The translations under genes and the position numbers were made by a program. A model generated the notes under the pieces. It ran no database searches. It was given only the letters and a program-made list of their open reading frames with translations, and had not been told where the DNA came from. This document shows, in pieces, positions 15,978 through 25,487 of a DNA stretch of 64,000 nt. The DNA comes from Acidimicrobiales bacterium (lineage in GTDB: Bacteria; Actinomycetota; Acidimicrobiia; Acidimicrobiales; Bog-793), in NCBI GenBank assembly GCA_035294085.1, contig DATGLP010000025.1, positions 1-64,000 on the forward strand. Direction: 5' to 3'. Each line of letters starts with the position of its first letter. Within the stretch, counting starts at the first letter, position 1.

Positions 15978-16760
15978 GTGGGCGGCAGAGCCGACGTGAC
16001 CGGCGCGGACCGAGGCGACGCGGCGCCACTGCTCTCGGTGGAGGGGCTCCACGCGAGCGCGGAGGGCGTCGAGATCCTGCGCGGCGTCGACCTCGCCGTC
16101 GGGCGCGGCGAGCTGCACGCCATCATGGGGCCGAACGGCTCGGGCAAGTCGACGCTCGCCAACGTCCTCCTCGGCAACCCCGCGTACACCGTCACCGCCG
16201 GGCGGGTGCGCTTCAACGGCGACGACGTCACCTACCTCGCCCCCGACGCGCGGGCCAAGCTCGGGATGTTCCTCGCCTTCCAGTACCCCGAGGAGATCCC
16301 GGGGGTGCCGATCCCCCAGTTCCTCCGCCAGGCGGTCGCGGCCCGGCGCGCGAGCGAGGTCTCCGTCCTCGAGATCCGGGTGCACCTGCGCGAGTGGCTC
16401 GAGCGCCTCGGGATGGACCCCGCCTTCGCCGAGCGCCAGCTGAACGCCGGCTTCTCCGGCGGGGAGAAGAAGCGCAACGAGATCCTCCAGATGGCGCTGC
16501 TCGAACCGGAGCTCGCCATCCTCGACGAGACCGACTCGGGCCTCGACGTCGACGGACTGCGGGCCGTCGCGCGCGGCGTCGAGGAGGTGCGCCGGGCCCG
16601 GCCCCACCTCGGCGTCCTCGTCGTCACCCACTACCGGCGCATCCTCGACGAGCTCGAGCCGGACGCCGTGCACGTGCTCGCGGGCGGCCGCATCGTGGCG
16701 AGCGGCGGGCGCGAGCTCGCGGCGCGCCTCGAGGCCGAGGGCTACGAGGCGTTCCGCTGA
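15978..16760 (+). CDS. sufC: Fe-S cluster assembly ATPase SufC
   Basis: 260-aa soluble ABC-type ATPase of the SUF scaffold. Walker A GPNGSGKST, the SufC-specific FLAFQYPEEIPGV, signature FSGGEKKRNEILQMA, Walker B LAILDETDSGLD and switch His VVTHYRRIL are all present. It normally works with SufB and SufD, which are not in the neighbourhood. The GTG at 15978 fits the leaderless promoter. Its TGA overlaps the sufS ATG (TGATG). Confidence 0.95.
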   Translation: MGGRADVTGADRGDAAPLLSVEGLHASAEGVEILRGVDLAVGRGELHAIMGPNGSGKSTLANVLLGNPAYTVTAGRVRFNGDDVTYLAPDARAKLGMFLAFQYPEEIPGVPIPQFLRQAVAARRASEVSVLEIRVHLREWLERLGMDPAFAERQLNAGFSGGEKKRNEILQMALLEPELAILDETDSGLDVDGLRAVARGVEEVRRARPHLGVLVVTHYRRILDELEPDAVHVLAGGRIVASGGRELAARLEAEGYEAFR

Positions 16761-18013
16761 TGGGCGCGAGCCCGGCCACGAAGCCGGCGCCGCTCGACGT
16801 CGCGAGCCTGCGGCGGGACTTCCCCCTCCTGAGCCGCGAGCGCGCCCGCCGCCTCGTCTACCTCGACTCGGCCGCCTCCTCGCAGCGGCCCCGCTGCGTG
16901 CTCGAGGCGATGGACGCCTACTACCAGACGACGCACGCCAACGTCCACCGTGGCGTCTACGGCATCGCCGAGGAGGCGACGCGCCGCTACGAGGCGGCGC
17001 GGGTGAAGGCGGGCCGCTTCATCAACGCGCCGCACCCAGAGCGCGAGGTCGTCTTCACGAAGAACGTCACGGAGGCGATCAACCTCGTCGCCTACGCCTG
17101 GGGCCGGCGCAACCTCCGGCGCGGCGACGCCATCGTGCTGAGCGAGATCGAGCACCACGCCAACTTCGTCCCCTGGCTCATGGTCGCCGAGGAGCGCGGC
17201 GTCGAGCTCCGCTTCCTGCGCCTCGGCCCCGACTACCGCCTCGACTACGCCGACCTCGAGCGCCTCGTCGACGGCGCCCGCCTCGTGGCGCTCACGGCCG
17301 CCTCGAACGTGCTCGGGACGCTCACCGACCTCGCCCCCGTCGTCGCCGCGGCTCGCGCCGCGGGCGCCCTCGTCCTCGCCGACGGGGCGCAGCTCGCCCC
17401 GCACCGGCACGTCGACGTGCAGGCGCTCGGGGTCGACTTCTTCGGCTTCACGGCCCACAAGATGCTCGGTCCGACCGGCATCGGCGTCCTGTGGGGGCGC
17501 GAGGAGCTGCTCGAGGCGATGCCCCCCTTCCTCGGCGGCGGCGAGATGATCCGGGACGTGCGCCTCGACGGCTTCTCGCCGAACGAGCTGCCCTGGAAGT
17601 TCGAGGCGGGCACCCCCCCGATCGCCGAGGCGATCGGGCTCGAGGCGGCGATCGACTACCTCTCGGCCGTCGGTCTCGAGCGCGTCGACGCCCACGAGGC
17701 CGCCCTCACCGCCTACCTCCTCGAGCGGCTCGGCGAGCACCCCGAGGTGCGGATCTTCGGCCCCGGGCCCGACCCGTCCCGGCGCCTCGGCGTCGTCTCG
17801 TTCGCCTTCGGCGACGTCCACCCCCACGACGTCGCCCAGGTCCTCGACGAGCACGGCGTGTGCGTGCGCGCCGGGCACCACTGCGCGAAGCCGCTCATGC
17901 GACACCTCGGCGTCGCGGCGACGACGCGCGCCTCCCTCTACCTCTACAACGACACCGACGACGTCGACGCGCTCGTCGAGGCGCTCGCCTCGGTGCGGGC
18001 GCTGTTCGCCTAG
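16760..18013 (+). CDS. sufS: Cysteine desulfurase SufS
   Basis: 417-aa PLP-dependent group II desulfurase that takes sulfur from cysteine for Fe-S clusters. The PLP lysine is in FFGFTAHKMLGPTG, cofactor contacts in NVTEAINLVAYAW and LADGAQLAPHRHVDV, and the persulfide cysteine in RAGHHCAKPLM. The ATG overlaps the sufC stop by one base. It passes sulfur to SufU, encoded next. Confidence 0.95.
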   Translation: MGASPATKPAPLDVASLRRDFPLLSRERARRLVYLDSAASSQRPRCVLEAMDAYYQTTHANVHRGVYGIAEEATRRYEAARVKAGRFINAPHPEREVVFTKNVTEAINLVAYAWGRRNLRRGDAIVLSEIEHHANFVPWLMVAEERGVELRFLRLGPDYRLDYADLERLVDGARLVALTAASNVLGTLTDLAPVVAAARAAGALVLADGAQLAPHRHVDVQALGVDFFGFTAHKMLGPTGIGVLWGREELLEAMPPFLGGGEMIRDVRLDGFSPNELPWKFEAGTPPIAEAIGLEAAIDYLSAVGLERVDAHEAALTAYLLERLGEHPEVRIFGPGPDPSRRLGVVSFAFGDVHPHDVAQVLDEHGVCVRAGHHCAKPLMRHLGVAATTRASLYLYNDTDDVDALVEALASVRALFA

Positions 18014-18054
18014 CGGCGCGAGACGACCCAGGACCGGAGGCGACACGGACCGCG

Positions 18055-18561
18055 ATGACAGGCCTCGAAGACCTCTACCGCGAGATCATCCTCGACCACT
18101 ACCGCTCCCCACGGAACCGGGGCGAGCTGCCCAGCCCGCCGGCACGCCGGGTCGAGGGATTCAACCCCCTCTGCGGCGACGAGGTCGTCGTCTTCCTCGA
18201 CGTCGCCGACGGCACCGTCCGGGACCTGCGCATCGCCGGCCAGGGCTGCTCCATCAGCCAGTCGTCTGCCTCGATGATGTCGGTGGCCGTGAAGGGAAAG
18301 CGCGTCGAGGAGGCGCGCCGGCTCGTGCGGTCGTTCAAGGCGATGATGTCGATCCACGAGGCGGCGATCGGCGGCGAGCAGGAGGGCGCCGAGGAGCCGG
18401 CGGCGATCGACCCCGACGAGCTCGGCGAGCTCGCCGCGCTCCAGGGCGTCGTCAAGTTCCCGGTGCGCATCAAGTGCGCCACGCTGTCGTGGAACACGCT
18501 CGCGCAGGGCCTCGACGAGGCCGAGGCCGAGGAGCGGTCCGAGGCGAGCGGACGTCGCTAG
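18055..18561 (+). CDS. sufU: Sulfur-transfer protein SufU
   Basis: 168-aa zinc-containing IscU-like protein that accepts sulfur from SufS and passes it to the scaffold. The zinc/persulfide residues are Cys and Asp in NPLCGDEV, Cys in AGQGCSISQSSASMM and Cys in RIKCATLSWNTL. An insertion typical of SufU (about residues 95-125) separates the last two. ATG at 18055, 41 bases after sufS. Confidence 0.93.
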   Translation: MTGLEDLYREIILDHYRSPRNRGELPSPPARRVEGFNPLCGDEVVVFLDVADGTVRDLRIAGQGCSISQSSASMMSVAVKGKRVEEARRLVRSFKAMMSIHEAAIGGEQEGAEEPAAIDPDELGELAALQGVVKFPVRIKCATLSWNTLAQGLDEAEAEERSEASGRR

Positions 18562-18635
18562 GTTGCCTCGGGGATCGGTCGCCTCGGGGATCGGTCGCCT
18601 CGGAGCTCGGTCGCCTCGGAGCTAGGTCGCCTCGA
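18562..18635. repeat. 16-bp tandem repeat between sufU and thrB
   Basis: Four adjacent copies at 18562-18577, 18578-18593, 18594-18609 and 18610-18625, consensus GTCGCCTCGGRGMTCG, plus a partial fifth copy from 18626 inside the last thrB codons. Copies 1-2 and 3-4 form two subtypes. It begins at the last base of the sufU stop, and thrB ends in copy four. The unit is not a multiple of three. Confidence 0.85.
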
Positions 18636-19476
18636 CGACGAGCCCGGCGAGGTCGGGCTCGAGGACGAGGGCGCGACCGGCCACCCCCGAGGCCTCGAGC
18701 GCCGCGGCGCCGGCCTCCCGGGCCCGCTCGGCCGCAGCGCGCGACGTGCACACGCCGAGCAGGCTCGGGCCGGCCCCCGACCAGCAGGCGAGGACGGCTC
18801 CGCCCTCGCGCAACCTGGCGAGCAGCTCGTCGGCCTCGGGGAAGAGCGCGGCGCGCGCTGCCTGGTGGAGGCGATCCTCGCCCGCCTCCGGGACGAGCGC
18901 GCTGCGGTCCGCGAACCCGGCGAGGAGGAGGCCGGCACGCCCGAGGTTGAAGGCGGCGTCGGCGAGGCGGACGGTCTCGGGCAGCACGGCGCGCGCCGCG
19001 GCGGTGGCGAGGGTCCGGTCCGGGACGAGGACGGTGAAGGCGAGGCCGGGATCGAGCGGGAGGCGGCGCGCGAGGGCGCGGCCGTCGACGAGGGCGGCCG
19101 CGACGAGCCCGCCGAGCACCGACGCCGCGGCGTTCTCGGCGTGGCCGTCCCGGGCGGCGGCGAGCGCCAGAGGGTCCGCCGCCCCGGCGGCGGCTGCGGC
19201 GGCGGCCGCGACGGCCGCCGAGGAGCCGAGGCCCCGGGCGACCGGGATCTGCGAGCGCACGAGGATCTCCAGGCGGTCGTGGCCGGCGACCGCGGTGGCG
19301 ACCTGCGCGGCGAGGTGGGAGGCGTCGGAGGCCAGCTCGGCCCCCTCGCCCTCGCAGCTGATCGCGAACGACGCGGCCGGACGCACCTCGACCTCGACGT
19401 ACAGGGCGAGGGCGAGGGCGAGGGCGTCGAAGCCCGGGCCGAGGTTGGCGCTCGACGCCGGGCAGCGGGCGCGCAC
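18622..19476 (-). CDS. thrB: Homoserine kinase
   Basis: 284-aa GHMP kinase that phosphorylates homoserine for threonine synthesis. The N-terminus has PASSANLGPGFDALALAL; the ATP loop is PVARGLGSSAAVAAAA; the third GHMP motif is VLACWSGAGPSLLGVC. The GTG at 19476, three bases after the preceding gene's stop, places the first motif at the usual position. Genes hom and thrC are not adjacent. The C-terminal codons come from the 16-bp repeat array, so length may vary among relatives. Confidence 0.92.
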   Translation of the reverse strand: MRARCPASSANLGPGFDALALALALYVEVEVRPAASFAISCEGEGAELASDASHLAAQVATAVAGHDRLEILVRSQIPVARGLGSSAAVAAAAAAAAGAADPLALAAARDGHAENAAASVLGGLVAAALVDGRALARRLPLDPGLAFTVLVPDRTLATAAARAVLPETVRLADAAFNLGRAGLLLAGFADRSALVPEAGEDRLHQAARAALFPEADELLARLREGGAVLACWSGAGPSLLGVCTSRAAAERAREAGAAALEASGVAGRALVLEPDLAGLVVEAT

Positions 19477-19478
19477 GG

Positions 19479-20789
19479 CTAGCCCGGCGTGCTCGAGCCC
19501 GGCAGGCTCCCGCCTGCCGGCGCGACCGCCCGGAGCGGCGCACGCCCGACGACGCTGCCGCCGGCGAGCACCTCGAGGTAGCCGAGCGGCCCGGACCGCT
19601 CGGCGGACGTCCCCGACGCGGGGACGAGGCGCTCGCGCAGCACGAGCCCCGGCCAGGCCACGAGCACGATCGGACGGGTGGGCCGCAGCGGCGCGGCGGC
19701 GCTGCTCCCCGGCAGGCTGACGCTCCCGACGACCGACGTCGTGCGCAGCGGGTCGAACAGCCTGAGCCTCGGCACCGTCGCGTCGAGGAGCTGACGATCG
19801 ACGCGCGCCGCGCCGGCGAGCCCGTCGGGCTGGCCGGTCGTCACCGCGACGACGAGAGCGGTACGCGTGCCGACGCGGCGCCAGGCGGCCACCGCGAGGC
19901 ACGCCTGGGCCGCCGAGGTGTAGCCCGACTTCACCCCGACGATCCCGTCGGTGCCGAGCGCGGGGTTGTAGTTCCAGATGGTCCCCGCGACCGGGAAGCG
20001 GGCCGAGGGACGCGAGACGATCGAGCGCACGACCGGGCTCTCCATGAGGCGCGCCGCGAGGAGGGCCTGGTCCGCGGCGGTGGACTGCGAGCGCGGGTCG
20101 ACGCCGCTCGCGTCGGCGTAGCGGGTGTGGCGAAGTCCGAGGGCGTGGGCGGTCGCGTTCATGCGCCGGACGAAGGCGCCGAGCGAGCCCGCGTCCCAGC
20201 GGGCGAGCAGGTCGGCGACGTTGTCGGCCGAGGGGACGAGCAGCGCCTCGAGCAGCTGGTACTCGCTCAGCACCTCGCCGGCGCGCACGGGGACGTTGCT
20301 CTCGCCGCTCTGCGAGGCCCGCACGTACGCGGCGACGTCCGCGCCCGTCATCCGCAGCCGGGGGCCCTGCTCGCCGGGCGCGAGGGGGTGGTCGGCGAGG
20401 ACGACGTAGGCGGTCATCATCTTCGTCATCGACGCGATCGGGACCGGGGACGAGCGCGGCGAGGCGGCGACGAGGCCGGTGCCGAGCACGGCGACGGCGC
20501 CCTCTCCCCTGGCCGGCCAGGGCAGGCGCGCTGGACGGCCCGGAACCCGCACGAAGGCAGGCACCTCGGCCGTGAGCGAGGCGAACGGCGCCGCGGCCCT
20601 GCCACCCGACGAGGCCCCGCCTCCGACGACGGCGAACACGGCCGCGCCGAGGCCGGCGCAGCCGAGCGAGGCGACGAGGCGGTTGCGCCGGATGCGAGCC
20701 TTGCGGCGCCGCCGCGCGAGCGCGCGGCGTCGCGCGAGGTCGAGGCTGGGCCCAGCGGGCCGTCCGTGCTCGGCGGCGGGTGCGGCCAC
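19479..20789 (-). CDS. D-alanyl-D-alanine carboxypeptidase (S11 family)
   Basis: 436-aa membrane-anchored penicillin-binding protein that trims peptidoglycan stem peptides. A basic N-terminus (ARRRALARRRRKARIRRNR) leads into one membrane segment (LVASLGCAGLGAAVFAVVGG). Active-site motifs: SMTKMM (SxxK), SADN (SxN) and VGVKSGYT (KTG variant KSG). The C-terminal part is a beta domain. The GTG start abuts the ftsK stop (TGAGTG). Its place between ftsK and thrB suggests co-transcription with ftsK. Confidence 0.9.
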   Translation of the reverse strand: MAAPAAEHGRPAGPSLDLARRRALARRRRKARIRRNRLVASLGCAGLGAAVFAVVGGGASSGGRAAAPFASLTAEVPAFVRVPGRPARLPWPARGEGAVAVLGTGLVAASPRSSPVPIASMTKMMTAYVVLADHPLAPGEQGPRLRMTGADVAAYVRASQSGESNVPVRAGEVLSEYQLLEALLVPSADNVADLLARWDAGSLGAFVRRMNATAHALGLRHTRYADASGVDPRSQSTAADQALLAARLMESPVVRSIVSRPSARFPVAGTIWNYNPALGTDGIVGVKSGYTSAAQACLAVAAWRRVGTRTALVVAVTTGQPDGLAGAARVDRQLLDATVPRLRLFDPLRTTSVVGSVSLPGSSAAAPLRPTRPIVLVAWPGLVLRERLVPASGTSAERSGPLGYLEVLAGGSVVGRAPLRAVAPAGGSLPGSSTPG

Positions 20790-23189
20790 TCAGCGCGGGA
20801 GCTGGTCGAGCTCTTCGGGCGTCATGAGGACGGCACGAGCCTTCGAGCCCTCCGAGGGACCGACGACGCCGCGGCGCTCGAGGAGGTCCATCAGCCGTCC
20901 CGCCCGTGCGAAGCCCACCCGGAGCTTGCGCTGCAGCATGGAGGTGGAGCCTAGCTGCGAGCGGACCACGAGCTCCATGGCCTGCGCCAGCAGCTCGTCG
21001 TCGTCCTCGCCCGCGCCCACCGCCCCCGGCGCGCCCTCCGCGTCGTCGCCGACGACGCCGTCCACGTAGCAGGGGGCGGCCTGTCGGCGCCAGTGCCCGA
21101 CGACGGCCCGCACCTCCTCCTCGGACACCCACGGACCCTGGATCCGCCGGGGCACGCTCGAGGAGGCGGTCAGCAGGAGCAGGTCGCCGCGGCCCACGAG
21201 GCGCTCCGCGCCCGGCTGGTCGAGGATGACGCGCGAGTCGGCGAGCGAGGAGACCGAGAAGGCCAGGCGGGAGGGCACGTTCGCCTTGATCACGCCGGTG
21301 ATGACGTCGACCGAGGGCCGCTGGGTGGCGATGACGAGGTGGATGCCGACGGCGCGCGCCATCTGGGCGATGCGGCAGATCGACTCCTCGACGTCGCGGG
21401 CTGCCACCATCATGAGGTCGTTCAGCTCGTCGACGACGACGAGCACGTACGGCAGGGGCGCGAGGCGCGAGGCGCCGCGCTCGGCGCTCGCGTCCGTGGG
21501 CGCGTCGAAGGGGCCCTCGGCGAAGTCGCCTCGCGCCAGCGCGGCGTTGTAGCCGGTGATGTCGCGCATGCCCGCCTCGGCGAGCAGGTCGTAGCGGCGC
21601 TCCATCTCGGCGACGGCCCACGCCAGCGCGTTCGCCGCGCGCTTGGGGTTCACGACGACCGGCGTGAGCAGGTGCGGCAGCCCGTTGTACTGGCCGAGCT
21701 CGACGCGCTTGGGGTCGACGAGGATGAGGCGGACCTGCTCGGGCGTCGCGCGCATGAGGATCGAGGTGACGAGCGAGTTGATGCAGGAGGACTTGCCCGC
21801 GCCCGTGGCGCCGGCGATGAGGAGGTGGGGCATCTCGGCGAGGTTCACGAACACGGCGCGTCCGGAAATGTCGCGCCCGAGGGCGACCTCGAGCGGGTGC
21901 CGGGCGTGGCGCGCCTCGCTCGAGGCGAGCACGTCGCCGAGCGTGACGAGCTGGCGCGTCCGGTTCGGCACCTCGACGCCGATCGCCGAGCGCCCGGGGA
22001 TGGGAGCGAGGATCCGGACGTCGGGCGACGCCATCGCGTAGGCGATGTCCTTCGCCAGACTCGTGACGCGCGCCACCTTGACGCCCGCGCCGAGCTCGAG
22101 CTCGAAGCGCGTCACCGTCGGCCCGACGGTGAACCCGGTGAGCCGGGTCTCCACGCCGTGGGCGGCGAGGGCGCGCTCGAGCACCCGGCCGCGCTCCTCG
22201 ACCTCGCGCGCGTCGGTTCCCTGCTCTCTGCTGCGGCGCAGCAGCCTCGCCGGCGGCAGCCGCCACGGGCTCGGGGGCGGCACGACGCCGAGGCCGAGCT
22301 GCTCGGTTGCCGCCGGCGCGCCGTCCGCGGCAGGCGCCGGGTGCGCAGCCGCCGGCTCGGAGGTGGTGCCCGCCTCCTCGAGGGCCTCGGGTCGGTCGCT
22401 CGCGCCGGCGCCGTCGCCGTCCGGCGCAGCCTGGGTGCCGGCCGCCTCCTCGAGCGCCCAGTCGACGAGCGGGACCGGCGCCTCGCCGGCCGGATCGGCC
22501 GGGGGACGGGGCGCCGCGCCGGGCGACGCGCCCCACGCGCGCCGCGCCGACCGGATCGCCGCGACGGCGGCCCGCCCGAGCGCCCCGAGCACGCTGCGCA
22601 GCCGGACCGAGCACAGCGCGCAGGCGGCCGCGACGGCGAGCGCCGCGAGGACGACCGCGGCGCCCGCGCTGCCCACGAGCGCGTGCAGCCCGCCGCCGAT
22701 CCCGCTCCCCAGGACGCCCCCGGCGCCGCCGAGCACGCGCGCCGGCGCCGAGGCGCGAGGCAGGCCGCCGCCGAGGTCGGCGAGGCCGCAGGCCGCGCCG
22801 GCGAGCACGGCGAGGGACGCGAGGACGCCGGGAGCGCCTCGCCGGGCACGCCCGGTGACGAGGGAGACGCCGCCGGCCGCGAGGCCCGGCGGCACGACGT
22901 CGGCCCCCCAGCCGAGCGCGGCCGCGCCGCCGGCACGAAGCGCCCGTCCGGCCGGCCCGAGCAGGTCGAGGTAGAGGCCGAGGACGCCGAGGACCCCGAG
23001 GACGAGGAACGACCAGCCCCAGACCTCGTCGGGCTGGCGGGCGACGAAGGCGCCGAGGCGGCGGAGGGCGGCGGCGCGGTCGCTCCGCCGCCGGCGCGCC
23101 CGGTGGCTCGACGGCCCCGCCGGCCGCGCCGGGCGCGTGCGGGCCGGTGCCCGGCTCCTCGTTGCGGACGCTGCTTTCGCACCAGCCAC
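20790..23189 (-). CDS. ftsK: DNA translocase FtsK
   Basis: Septal DNA pump that clears chromosomes before division. The 799-aa form from the GTG at 23189 has four membrane helices in the first ~230 residues ([23 protein letters not shown] first), a variable linker, then the motor with Walker [33 protein letters not shown], Walker [12 protein letters not shown], and a C-terminal gamma winged helix ([28 protein letters not shown]) that reads KOPS sites. The frame continues upstream to 23540, but that stretch is Arg/Pro-rich and unlike FtsK. A TAGCGT box lies ten bases before the GTG. Confidence 0.93.
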   Translation of the reverse strand: MAGAKAASATRSRAPARTRPARPAGPSSHRARRRRSDRAAALRRLGAFVARQPDEVWGWSFLVLGVLGVLGLYLDLLGPAGRALRAGGAAALGWGADVVPPGLAAGGVSLVTGRARRGAPGVLASLAVLAGAACGLADLGGGLPRASAPARVLGGAGGVLGSGIGGGLHALVGSAGAAVVLAALAVAAACALCSVRLRSVLGALGRAAVAAIRSARRAWGASPGAAPRPPADPAGEAPVPLVDWALEEAAGTQAAPDGDGAGASDRPEALEEAGTTSEPAAAHPAPAADGAPAATEQLGLGVVPPPSPWRLPPARLLRRSREQGTDAREVEERGRVLERALAAHGVETRLTGFTVGPTVTRFELELGAGVKVARVTSLAKDIAYAMASPDVRILAPIPGRSAIGVEVPNRTRQLVTLGDVLASSEARHARHPLEVALGRDISGRAVFVNLAEMPHLLIAGATGAGKSSCINSLVTSILMRATPEQVRLILVDPKRVELGQYNGLPHLLTPVVVNPKRAANALAWAVAEMERRYDLLAEAGMRDITGYNAALARGDFAEGPFDAPTDASAERGASRLAPLPYVLVVVDELNDLMMVAARDVEESICRIAQMARAVGIHLVIATQRPSVDVITGVIKANVPSRLAFSVSSLADSRVILDQPGAERLVGRGDLLLLTASSSVPRRIQGPWVSEEEVRAVVGHWRRQAAPCYVDGVVGDDAEGAPGAVGAGEDDDELLAQAMELVVRSQLGSTSMLQRKLRVGFARAGRLMDLLERRGVVGPSEGSKARAVLMTPEELDQLPR

Positions 23190-23825
23190 AGCGTGAACAA
23201 CGCTAACACCCGCAACCGGCCGCGCCCTGGACGGTGGCCGACGCGCCCGCCTCGTCGCTCGGGCAGCGAGCCGCCGCGCCTCGCCGAGGGCGCGCCGCCC
23301 GGGAGCGGGACGTGCCGGCGCGTGCCCCTCGGCGCTCGTGCGCCGCAGCCCCGGACCATCGGGCGCGCGCCGGGTGGTCGTTCGGTGCGTCGCGCCGTGA
23401 CCCTCGCGCTCCCGCGGCGACCGCCCCGAGGGATCGGCGCCGTCGGGGCGCTGCCGGCGGTCCGCATCGGCCGAATGGCGACGCCAGCGAGCGGGCGGTC
23501 GCGGCGCCGAAGGGCCAGGCCGCCTCGACGATCGGGCCACGCTGCACCGCCCGTTCCTGCGCCGGCCCCGAAGCGGCCGCAGCGTCGCGCCGTTCCCGAG
23601 CGGCGCGCCCGCCTGCGGGCTCGCCGTCGACGCGCGGCCGACCAGCCGGCGAAGCAGGCGACCTGCACCGCCGACGTGCGCACGCGCCTCGCCGGTGGGC
23701 CAGCCGGTCGAGCTGCGACCGCAGCGCGAGCTCGCGGCGCGGCCAGGACCGCGCCGAGGAGGACTGCTGGACCGTGCTGGATCGTGCGGCCCCGCTGCGC
23801 GACCCGCGCCGCACCCGCCGGCGCG
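23190..23825. other. 636-bp stretch without a recognised gene
   Basis: Between ftsK and the end of the RNase J gene, both on the minus strand. All frames give Arg/Ala/Pro-rich translations with no known motif and no good ribosome binding site. No tRNA-like T-loop was seen. Near 23766-23785 there is a tandem 10-mer (GCTGGACCGT then GCTGGATCGT). It may hold the ftsK promoter region near 23190-23210 and the untranslated 3' part of the rnj transcript. Confidence 0.5.
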
Positions 23826-25487
23826 TCAGGCCTCGAGCACGACCGGGACGATCATCGGCCGGCGCCGCGTCCGCTCGTTGACGAGCCGTCCGACGGCGCG
23901 GCGGGTGACCCGCCGGAGGCTCTCGAGGTCCCAGGCGCCGCCGGCCACCACCTCGGCGATCGCCTTGTGCACGGCGGCGCGTGCCTCGTCGAGGAGGGCC
24001 TCGGCCTCCTCGGGGTGCACCCAGCCGCGGGTGATGACCTCGGGCCCGCTCACGAGCTCCCCGGAGCGGGGGTCGACGACGAGCACGGCGACGACGACGC
24101 CCTCCTCGGCGAGCACCCGCCGGTCGAGGAGCACGCCCTGGCTCACGTCCCCGAGGATCCCGTCGACGTAGACGTGGCCGGCCGGCACCCGCCCGTCGCG
24201 CTCGAGCGCGCCGTCGCGCAGCACGACGGCGTCGCCGTCCTCGCAGACGAGCACCTCGGTCGCGTCGACGCCCATCTCGACGGCGAGGCGGGCGTGCGCG
24301 AGGAGGTGGCGGTACTCGCCGTGGACGGGGATGAACGCCTGCGGCCGGGCGATCGCGAGCAGGGTGGCGAGCTCGCCGCGCCGGGCGTGGCCGCTCTCGT
24401 GCACGTGGGCGATCCCCGAGTGCACGACCTCGGCGCCCCGGCGCGCGAGGCCGTCCATCACCTTCGCGACCGCCCACTCGTTGCCCGGGATGGCGTGGCT
24501 CGACAGGACGACGACGTCGCCCTCGCGGATGGCCAGGTGCCGGCTCTCGCCGGCCGCGAGCAGGGCGAGCGCCGACATCGGCTCGCCCTGGGACCCCGTC
24601 GAGAGCACGCAGACCTCGCCGGGCGCGAGCGCCTCCACCTCGGCGACGTCGACGACGGCGGCCTCGGGGAGCGAGAGCAGGCCGAGCTCGCGGCCGAGGG
24701 CGAGGTTGCGCACCATCGACCGGCCGAGCGGGGCGACCCGGCGCCCGGTCGCCACGGCGGCGTCGACGAGCTGCTGGATGCGGTGCAGGTGCGAGGCGAA
24801 GCAGGCGACGACGATCCGAGCGCCGCGGTGCGCGGCGAAGATCTCCCGCAGGCTCTCGCCGACGCTGCGCTCGCTCCGGGTGAAGCCGGGCTCCTCGGCG
24901 TTCGTCGAGTCCGACAGGAGCAGGCGGATCCCCTCCCCGTCGGCGAGCGCGCCGATGCGGGCGAGGTCCGTGCGCCGGCCGTCGACCGGGGTGAGGTCGA
25001 GCTTGAAGTCCCCCGAGTGCAGGATCACGCCCTGGGGCGTGCGCAGCGCGACGGCGAAGCCGTGCGGCACCGAGTGGGTGACGGGGATGAACTCGAGGTC
25101 GAACGGCCCGATGCGGCGCCGCTCGCCGTCGCGCACCTCGACGAGGCGGGCGTCGCCGGCGAGCCGGGCCTCCTCGAGGCGCAGGCGGGCGAGGCCGAGG
25201 CTGAGCGCCGAGCCGAAGACGGGGACGTCGACGTCGCGCAGCAGGAAGCTCAGCCCCCCGATGTGGTCCTCGTGGCCGTGGGTGAGGACGACCCCCTCGA
25301 GGCGCGCGGCGTGCTCGCGCAGGTAGGAGAAGTCGGGGAGGACGAGGTCCACGCCGAGGGTCTCGGGGTCGGGGAAGAGGACACCGCAGTCGAGGACGAG
25401 GAGGCGGCCCCCCTGCTCGAAGACCGCGCAGTTCCGGCCGATCTCGCCGAGGCCGCCGAGGAAGGCGATGCGGACCGGCTCAGCCAA
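23826..25487 (-). CDS. rnj: Ribonuclease J
   Basis: 553-aa metallo-beta-lactamase/beta-CASP ribonuclease (5'-3' exo and endo) for mRNA decay and rRNA processing. Zinc site: LTHGHEDHIGG, LHSGDFKLD; beta-CASP motifs: LLSDSTNAEEPGFT, VACFASHLHRIQQ, STGSQGEPMSAL and IPVHGEYRHLLAHA. The TTG at 25487 overlaps the dapA end by eight bases; it yields the family N-terminus VRIAFLGGLGEIGRN. Length matches actinobacterial RNase J. Confidence 0.94.
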   Translation of the reverse strand: MAEPVRIAFLGGLGEIGRNCAVFEQGGRLLVLDCGVLFPDPETLGVDLVLPDFSYLREHAARLEGVVLTHGHEDHIGGLSFLLRDVDVPVFGSALSLGLARLRLEEARLAGDARLVEVRDGERRRIGPFDLEFIPVTHSVPHGFAVALRTPQGVILHSGDFKLDLTPVDGRRTDLARIGALADGEGIRLLLSDSTNAEEPGFTRSERSVGESLREIFAAHRGARIVVACFASHLHRIQQLVDAAVATGRRVAPLGRSMVRNLALGRELGLLSLPEAAVVDVAEVEALAPGEVCVLSTGSQGEPMSALALLAAGESRHLAIREGDVVVLSSHAIPGNEWAVAKVMDGLARRGAEVVHSGIAHVHESGHARRGELATLLAIARPQAFIPVHGEYRHLLAHARLAVEMGVDATEVLVCEDGDAVVLRDGALERDGRVPAGHVYVDGILGDVSQGVLLDRRVLAEEGVVVAVLVVDPRSGELVSGPEVITRGWVHPEEAEALLDEARAAVHKAIAEVVAGGAWDLESLRRVTRRAVGRLVNERTRRRPMIVPVVLEA

